DNA from: Cladopsammia gracilis
Taxonomy: Eukaryota; Cnidaria; Anthozoa; Scleractinia; Dendrophylliidae
Direction of reading: 5' to 3'
NCBI GenBank assembly: GCA_022457155.1
Contig: JAJGOT010000258.1
Coordinates: forward strand, 982,501 to 1,046,500
Length of the DNA: 64,000 bases
A program made the position numbers and the translations under genes. Shown piece by piece: positions 36,101-44,600 of this stretch; the first letter of the stretch is position 1; the number at the start of each line of letters is the position of its first letter. The notes beneath the pieces were generated by a model. That model made no database searches. It saw only the letters and a program-made list of their open reading frames with translations, and was not told the DNA's origin.

Positions 36101-38600
36101 TCAGCATATTTGTGGAACAGGAATTGCCTCCCATTAATGTGGCCTGGGTTTAACTCCTGAATTTGACATCATATGTAGATTGTGCTTGTTGTTGGTTCTC
36201 ATGATCCGTGCTCTTCTTCTTTCCTAAAGAATCAACTATTGAAAAAAACTAATTTGATCTGGAATCAGAGAAAACAGGTTTACCGGTCTTATGACTGTGA
36301 AGTGTCACCCTTATAACAAAGTTGATTTATTTGATTGTTTTATTGATTATAATGAGTTCTTACCAAAGCTACGAAAAGTACAAAGCTTTAACTCCATACA
36401 ATAGATTGCATAAAATTAATTTTGGAAAGTTTAATTTTTGCAAACCTTCAACAATGTGAAAATTAAAAAAATATATATAAAACCACATGAAAATAAAAGG
36501 CTTAACTACACTGCTAACGTAACACAATACATAATTATGTCAGAAAAAAAAGCTATCTAAAGATTTCCTTGGATTAGCATGGTGGGGAGGGTGAATGTTA
36601 TTAGATATAACTCAGTATCTGTTGCCAAATTACCTGGCCTGGTATCCTGACATTTGGTGGTCTGTTTGTCGCTGGGTTATATCTGGACATACCATATGGT
36701 GTCTGTAAAAACCAAGTGCAAACACACAATCAGGTCTCTTATCTTGTCACCATGAGAGACAGAAAGAGAAGACACTGCGCATAGGTACCAGAAACCCATA
36801 AGTGGGTTGAAATGTGCAACTGTCTCTTGTACGCTTCAAAACAAGCTTCCAATTATTCAATTTGCTAAGAACTTGTTACAGCCATATTTGGAAAATCAAG
36901 ATAAAAATATTAACCAATCAATTTGCTAGAACAACTTGCTTCCAATCTTGAGGGGCCGAGGGGTTTCCAAATATGGTACTAAGCAAAAACGGAATATTGG
37001 GCAGCTGTGAATGTGCGTTACACGTTTCTACCCACTTATGGGTTTCTGATGTTACATATCATTACTCTCTGTTCAGGGCTTCTGATATTTCGTGCGGTCG
37101 CGGAGCCGCGAAATTCAGGTAAATCCACGAAATCCCGCAAAATTCACAAAAACATGCGAAATACCGCGAAATTTGCTAGAAATCTTACCAAATACATGTC
37201 AGTACAACATATTTGAAGCTTATCTTGGTTACTGGGGCTGTTTACTTGCTGTAAACTTGCAAATTTATCTTGAAACTTCATCACTGCAAGGAGTAAACAA
37301 CGTCCCAAAACTACCAGGCGTTCTTAAATTAATGTTGCGAAAAACTGGGCAGTGGCCACGATGTAAAAAGCTTTGCCATTGGCACATTTCTCAAGCGCAT
37401 TGTTGTTGAAAGAGCAAATGATGATATCTGTTAAAAAGAACCTCGTGGTCAAACAAATAGCAAACCGCCTTCAATATTCCTTTTTTGGCAAGTACGATAG
37501 ACCAAACGAGTTGCAAAATCGCCGATTTTAGAAAGGCAACATTTATATTAAGTAGTTGGTGTTTCTGTTGCTGTTATTATTGCATAGGCTAACACTCATC
37601 ATTTTCCCCCCAAAATTGGCAAAATTGTCGTCTTTTTTTTATTAAAAATGTTCGCCAAAAACCGATCGCTTTCCAGCGAAATTTGCCCATAAAATTCTCA
37701 TGAAATCGGCTGTTTTTTACTGATGGTTTTTCAGCAAAAGTTGACCCGAAAATTCCTGCGAAATTCTCGCAAAATCAGCTGTTTTTCCCGCAAATTTGTC
37801 TCTGAAAATCTCGCGAAATTTGACTTTTTTTCTGCCCTCTGATTGGTTCATTGGATTGTTTACGACTGCTGTGATTGGTCAGAGTAATTACTTTGGTTTT
37901 GGTTTTACGACACTCAATTGAAAACTGTTCTATGAAAACCTTATTGATTCTCTTCAAAACCACTATGCAGTACATGTCACAGTATAACATACTAAATATT
38001 TTTAAAATCTTTAACTCCTTGCTCAAATTCTTACCTGATTTGGCATATATCCTTGAGGTGGGCCCTGAAGATCAAGACAAAAGATGACTGCTCAATAAAG
38101 GGTAACCAAATGCACAAGTGTGAAAAGTCAAATTATTTAACTTCAGCTACAAGAAACCTTGTGATGTGGTTTTGACAAAACAGACAGTGATTGGTATAAT
38201 CGTATCAATAACAAAATTCTTGATTGTGATTGGTCATCCACACGCCTATTTCTTAATTACGTAATTGGCATGCGGTCAATTGGGTGTCCAATTACAGCTA
38301 TCCAATTACAACTGTTTGTAATTGGATAGCTGTAATTGGACACCTACGTTGTGCACGCGTCAATCAGGTACACTTAAATGGGTTCTTTTTCTCGCTGTTT
38401 CTTCCTGATTTCATACTGATAGAAAATATCCTTAACGTTTTGAGTACAGAAAACTCCACATAGACTTTTAATCCCGAATTTTTTTTTTTTTTTTTTTCGA
38501 TTAATTAGTAATTTAACTTCGTGTCATACAATTCGGGGTAATCGTGTTCGTAATTTCAGATCGTCCTCACGCTACGCGTTCGGCGGATTTGAAATTACTT

Positions 38601-38631
<31 letters not shown>

Positions 38632-41600
38632 AGTCCAATTACTATTACTAATCACCAATGACTGACAGAGAATCATATCACATGTGAAGATACAGTATTT
38701 GACCTTCACTGTGAAGAATGTGCATGTGTAGATATCCATATCTTCATAGTAACTATCATGTTTGCCCTTACTTAACGTCAAACGCGCTAACAGGTGCAAA
38801 TACTTGAAGAGAAATACACATGTAACAGGAGGTGTCTGGTGTGATAGTAGAGGGGGTATATGGACATATAATTACCTGATTGGGCATATATCCAGGAGGT
38901 GTTTGATGTGATGGTAGAGGGGGTATATGGACATATAATTACCTGATTGGGCACATATCCAGGAGGTGTCTGGTGTGATGGTAGAGGGGGGATATGGACA
39001 TATAATTACCTGACTGGACATATATCCAGGAGGTGTTTGGTGTGATGGTAGAGGGGGTATGTATGGACATATAATTACCTGATTGGGCATATATCCAGGA
39101 GGTGTTTGATGTGATGGTGGTTGATGAGGCGACGCTTGGGGTTGTGATGACTACAAAAAAAATAAAAACGTCACTTAGTGGTATGTCATTTTCAAGTACA
39201 TTACTGAACACAATCAGATTGTCTCAAAATTAGCAATCTTTTCATGCACTAATGACATTTTACTATCAACTTAACTTATCTTTCCTTTACAAAGTTAGAA
39301 TTCATAACTCTGCAGATAAGGAACTGTTTTGTTGTATTACATGATCACGGAAATACCCATGAGAATTTTTTAATTTACCCCCTCCTAAAATACCTTTTTT
39401 ACAGTTAGTGGGTGGCATATATTGTTAATGTTTCATTTTCTTAAATAAAGTTGTTGTTGATTGTAAAAAGCATACTGGACAAACCTAAACAAAATCCACT
39501 TGAAGTATGTATAACACGAAAATTAGCCCCGGCAAGAAACATGAGATTACCTACCGTAAAATAAGGAGGCATTCCTCCTGGCATATTTGAGCCACCTGGG
39601 GGACCTTCATTCATCTGAGGGAATCCCGGAGATGGAACAGCTCCCTGCTGAAGATTGGGAATGACCTGATGATGGGTTCATTAAGCTGTGTTATTATCAA
39701 CTATAAGCTGGATAGGTTTTGCACATCAATGTTTATCACTTTGCAATTTCCCTAATACACATATTAAGTCAAACATCAGCTTCATGTGAAAAGAGGATAT
39801 CAATCTGCAGGGCATCTGACAGGATGCGGTGATGCGGATCCGCATAATTCTCTAATTTCCGCATCCTCTGCATCTTCGGAGCATTTTCCGCATGAAACTG
39901 AAAAATTTGCCCAATATTAACAATTGAGCAGCTGCGAACCTTCCTCATAAACATAAAAGCTGAAGAGATTGATTATTTTGAAGCAGTTTTTCTCCTAAAC
40001 ATCGACGAAAACATGCTGCTTTTTTCACGAGTGATTTTTAACCTCCAGGCATTCCACACGTCTGTTGGCGATGAGCCTGGATACTAGTTGTGTGGTTAGC
40101 CTGGTTACTAAGATGGCTGCTTGTTTGGCTTCTTTCATTCATCTTCGGTGTTCCTCCATTGCTAAAAGCTTCAAAATGTCTGACAAAGATAGCGGGCACT
40201 GTTTTAATACAGGTATTTTGACGTTCGTGCAGTACGTGTTCGATGTAAACACACTGGAAAGGCACAATTATCACTTTAAATTTCCGCATAATCGACGCAT
40301 TTTCCCGCATAATATGCCCACAAATTTCCGCATATTTTTAATTTTTTTTCCGCATCCTATCAGATGCCCTGAATCTGGTATATATATGCAGTAAACTCCT
40401 GCCATCTAGCTATAATGGACACCTCTATTTTATGGTGGGAGTTGAAGTTGAAAAAGATTTATTGAAAATAACTCTGATTGTTACGAGCTCTCTCTATTAT
40501 GGACACCAAATAATGGTTCTGAGGGCATCAGTTACAATGGAAGTTGACCGTAAGTTGTGTTCAGAAAAAATCGGGAATAATGAAGTGGAAAACATGTGTA
40601 AACTTGTAAATTAGACCTTTTGCGGAAGAGATTTTGTTACATTTCTCTCACAATTTTGACAATAACCAGCTCTTTAGATCTAGTAAGATCTAGATTTAAT
40701 TTCAACAAGTGCATACTAATAATCAAACTATGTGGCTCGTTAATTTTATATTTATAAATAAGGTAGCTGTAAAAAATTACTGGTATGAAGGGATGGACAA
40801 CGTTAAAAGTTGCCAAACAAGTCCACTAAATATAATAGAATGGAGTTCTAAAGCAAAAATCTAGGCACATCCTTGTTTACAAAGCACGACCACTATAAAT
40901 TATACTGTCTAACCTTCAACTAGCCTTTATCACAACAGAATTGCCTTACTCCAAAGGTCACCATGCAAAGAGACTATCAAGTTAAGTTAGCTATAGAGTA
41001 GTACATTGAACCAGAAACAGTCACATGATCACAACTACTACAGTATAGCTTATCGCATTCGAAGAATACAATTCTAATTTCGTGTTGATTGTCCTGTGCG
41101 CTGCATGTAGCAAAATTTGAGATTTTTTGGTTTCCGGACTGCCATTTGGCCGCCCCTATTGCTTTATTCAGAGGCTCATTTCCGCCGGAAATTCCTTCAT
41201 TCTACGTCAAGTGACCATGGGATTTATTGAGGAGCAAAATACATTTACCTACTAGATATGATTTGGGTTGCTGAGAGCTCCTGCTCCATAAGAGATAATT
41301 ATAATAGACTGCATTGCCCTTGTAAAAATTTTAGTGTGATCGCGATGCAGATCGCGGTCAACATCACGCCGGGATAAATATCGCGATGGGCAAAAACATT
41401 GCGCGATCGCAGCGCGTTTTTGCCCGCGCGATTTTTGGATCGCCCCTCATCGCGGTGCAATCATGCTTGTCACGGTGCGATTGCGATTTCCTCGTGTGGC
41501 AATTGCGGTCGCACTGCAATCGTGCTTAATTTTTTACAAGGGTGATTGTTGTAAATAATACTATTCCTGGGGCAAATAAAGATTGATTGACTGAAAGAAG

Positions 41601-44600
41601 ATAGCTACTAACATATTGCAAGCCCATCTGAATCTTGATTATTTTTATTCTAAAAGGTGGTGACTAAATGATTGATTGACAATGAAAAATTATCCGCAAT
41701 GCCTCTCGCATTCACGAACAAAACTCAGTAACTATTCTAGAAAATAGCTTATAAGGGCCAACAGGCTCCATTCTGAAAGTTTAAGGTTTTATTATTATTA
41801 TTTTTAAATATGGCACAAGTTATCTCAATATATATTAAAACTTCTTTATCAGTGGAATACACAAAATTTTGTGACACATTTGATGCGCCAATGTAAACTT
41901 CATTACACTTCATGGACTAGTGTTTTTTTTTTATATTTGTGGAAATCATGCAATGTCACTCTCTAGAATAAACACTGAAAAACTACTAAGTTTAACCAAG
42001 ACTGCCCATGTTTTAAAGCAAGAAGAAATCCAAATCTCATTTTGCAGGTTGTTGAAAAACAAACTGTACTACTACAAGAAAGTACCACTCAGTAGCTGTC
42101 ATTTGAATGGCCACACTTCAGGATTTCATTCACAGACTCAAAAGTTAGAACCACCTTGTACATCATAATAAACAGTACCACAGGAAAGTACTGCTCAGTA
42201 GCTTTCATTTGAATGGTCACACTTTAGGATTTCGTCCACAGACTCAAAATTTAGAACCACCTTGTACATCATAATAAACAATACCACAGGAAAGTACTGC
42301 TCAGTAGCTTTCATTTGAATGGTCACAGTTTAGGATTTCGTCCACAGACTCAAAAGTTAGAACCACCTTGTACATCATAACAAACAGTACCACAGGAAAG
42401 TACTGCTCAGTAGCTTTCATTTGAATGGTCACACTTTAGGATTTCGTCCAGACTCAAAAGTTAGAACCACCTTGTACATCATAATAAACAGTACCACAGG
42501 AAAGTACTGCTCAGTAGCTCTCATTTGAATGTCCACCTTGTACAATATAATAAACAGCACCACATAATAAACAGTACCACAGGGAAGTACTGTTCAATAG
42601 CTTTCATTTGAATGGTCACACTGTAGGATTTCATCCACAGACTCAAAAGTTAGAACCACCTTGTACAGCATAATAAACAGTATCACAGGAAAGTTCTGCT
42701 CAGTAACTTTCGTTTAAATAGTCACAATGACACCCACAGACTCAACAGTCACAAGATAAACTTTTGAGATTTAGCTTTAATAGTAAAAGGGTTGTTCTCC
42801 AAAAAATCTGGCAAAAGGACAACTTAGATATTGAGCAGTTACTCGCCAAAAATAGTAAATAACTTTTGATCAGCAAACAGGATTTCTCTAACATTCTTCT
42901 ATTTAAGGTACAAGAAGTAGGAACATTAAATTTGTGTTTTAGAGATTTTAAGTGGTTCTGCAGCTGCTCTTTTAACTTTGTGCAACATAAAACATAACTG
43001 ATTTTCTATCACTTTTTTTCATTTTGTTTTAAATTTCATCTTGAAGATATTTTGCAGAATTCTTTCAGCCAAGAATTGCTATAAACTTGCCATTTTTGTA
43101 TCAATGACTGATTTGATCTAAAAAAAAAACACAATTCTAAGTCACTAAAACATATTTACAACACAATGCCATCCTTTTTCCTGTCAACACCAACAAAAGC
43201 ATTCCTTTTTTTGCATCCTTGTATAAACAATCAAGTTTTAAGAAAAATGTCCACTATATCCTAAACTATGTCAAACATGAAGCTGCGGTTGTTGATCAAA
43301 AATCAAAAAATTACACGGAAGCCGATTTGCCCAAAACTGTGTATTGTATTGTTAGTTTGAAAAAAGTACATGTGTTGAATTTAACAACAGTTTAGCTCAG
43401 GCTTAGCGATCCCATAGGTTGTGACACAATAGCAATTCCTGTCATAATTTTCCCAAAATGCTTGGTGTTGGAAATCCAACACCTGCCCAAGTTAGATTTG
43501 CATGGAACCTCAATCACAACACGTAACAGGCAAAGTCTCTGCCACTCTACTGTACAAAGCTGACACGGAACACGATCGACCACCCATCAAGTGTCGTGCA
43601 ACTTGGCAGTTTGTCTGCCTCGAATAAAAACTTACGCTATTTTTGGGAATGCAAATTCGCATTATCTGCGCGTCGACGGGCAGAGATTATCACGCGCGTA
43701 ACAAGAAATCGTCGAGTAATTGCCGCTCGAAACATTTTCCACGCGATTGAATGGATTTACAAAGTAGCTCTTCATCGCGCCGTCATTCGTAAGAGTGACT
43801 AAGCCGTCAAATCAGCTCTGCCGTGTCATGAAAAAGATGCTTTTCCTACCTGAAATTATGCAAATTTTGGGAAACCTCAATACGCATCTCCCCCATAGTT
43901 TATCAACACAAAACATTCGTCGACGGCTCAGTCGCGTGGTTTCGAAGCGCCGATCATTCGTTCGATTCGATCATTCGTTCTATTGATCTTTACTGCTCAG
44001 GTCTTAGCAGGATCTAAGCGGTTTATTAATCATAGATGTAAACTGAAGCACTTCACTGTAAAATCGTTGAATTCAATATAAATCTATGGCTTACACCTGA
44101 CCCGATCCTGTCGTAACTATACCGTCGAGTAATTTATTCAAAAACCTTGCGTTCATGAGCATTCACCGACCGCCATTCACCCGGCCCGGTTATGCGGGAT
44201 TTAAAATGGTTAGGAATAAGAACATTCAATTATCCGAAAAAAAGACAACATTATGAAGTGGCGCCCTCCATAATCACGCGGCAAATAAACTCGAAGAAGG
44301 CAAAAGTTTATAATTTGAGAATATAAAAATGCAACTGGTGGTGAGCTACAAAGACCATTGTTCGTGTTAAGCGTTCAAAGGCAGAACTATAAGAGAGTAA
44401 GAAAGGAAACTATATCCGGAAAGGAAACGGTTTATAGGAGGATGTCGGCTGTATAACAAATCAAAGTTGCCCCTATCCTTTCAACGAAGCAATATCTTCC
44501 TGTTTTCGATGAAAAATTAACTAGCGCGACTCGATCGGAATTTGAATATTGCCCATCTTAAAGCTTCAAGTTTTAGAGCTTGTAAAATTTAAAATTACTC

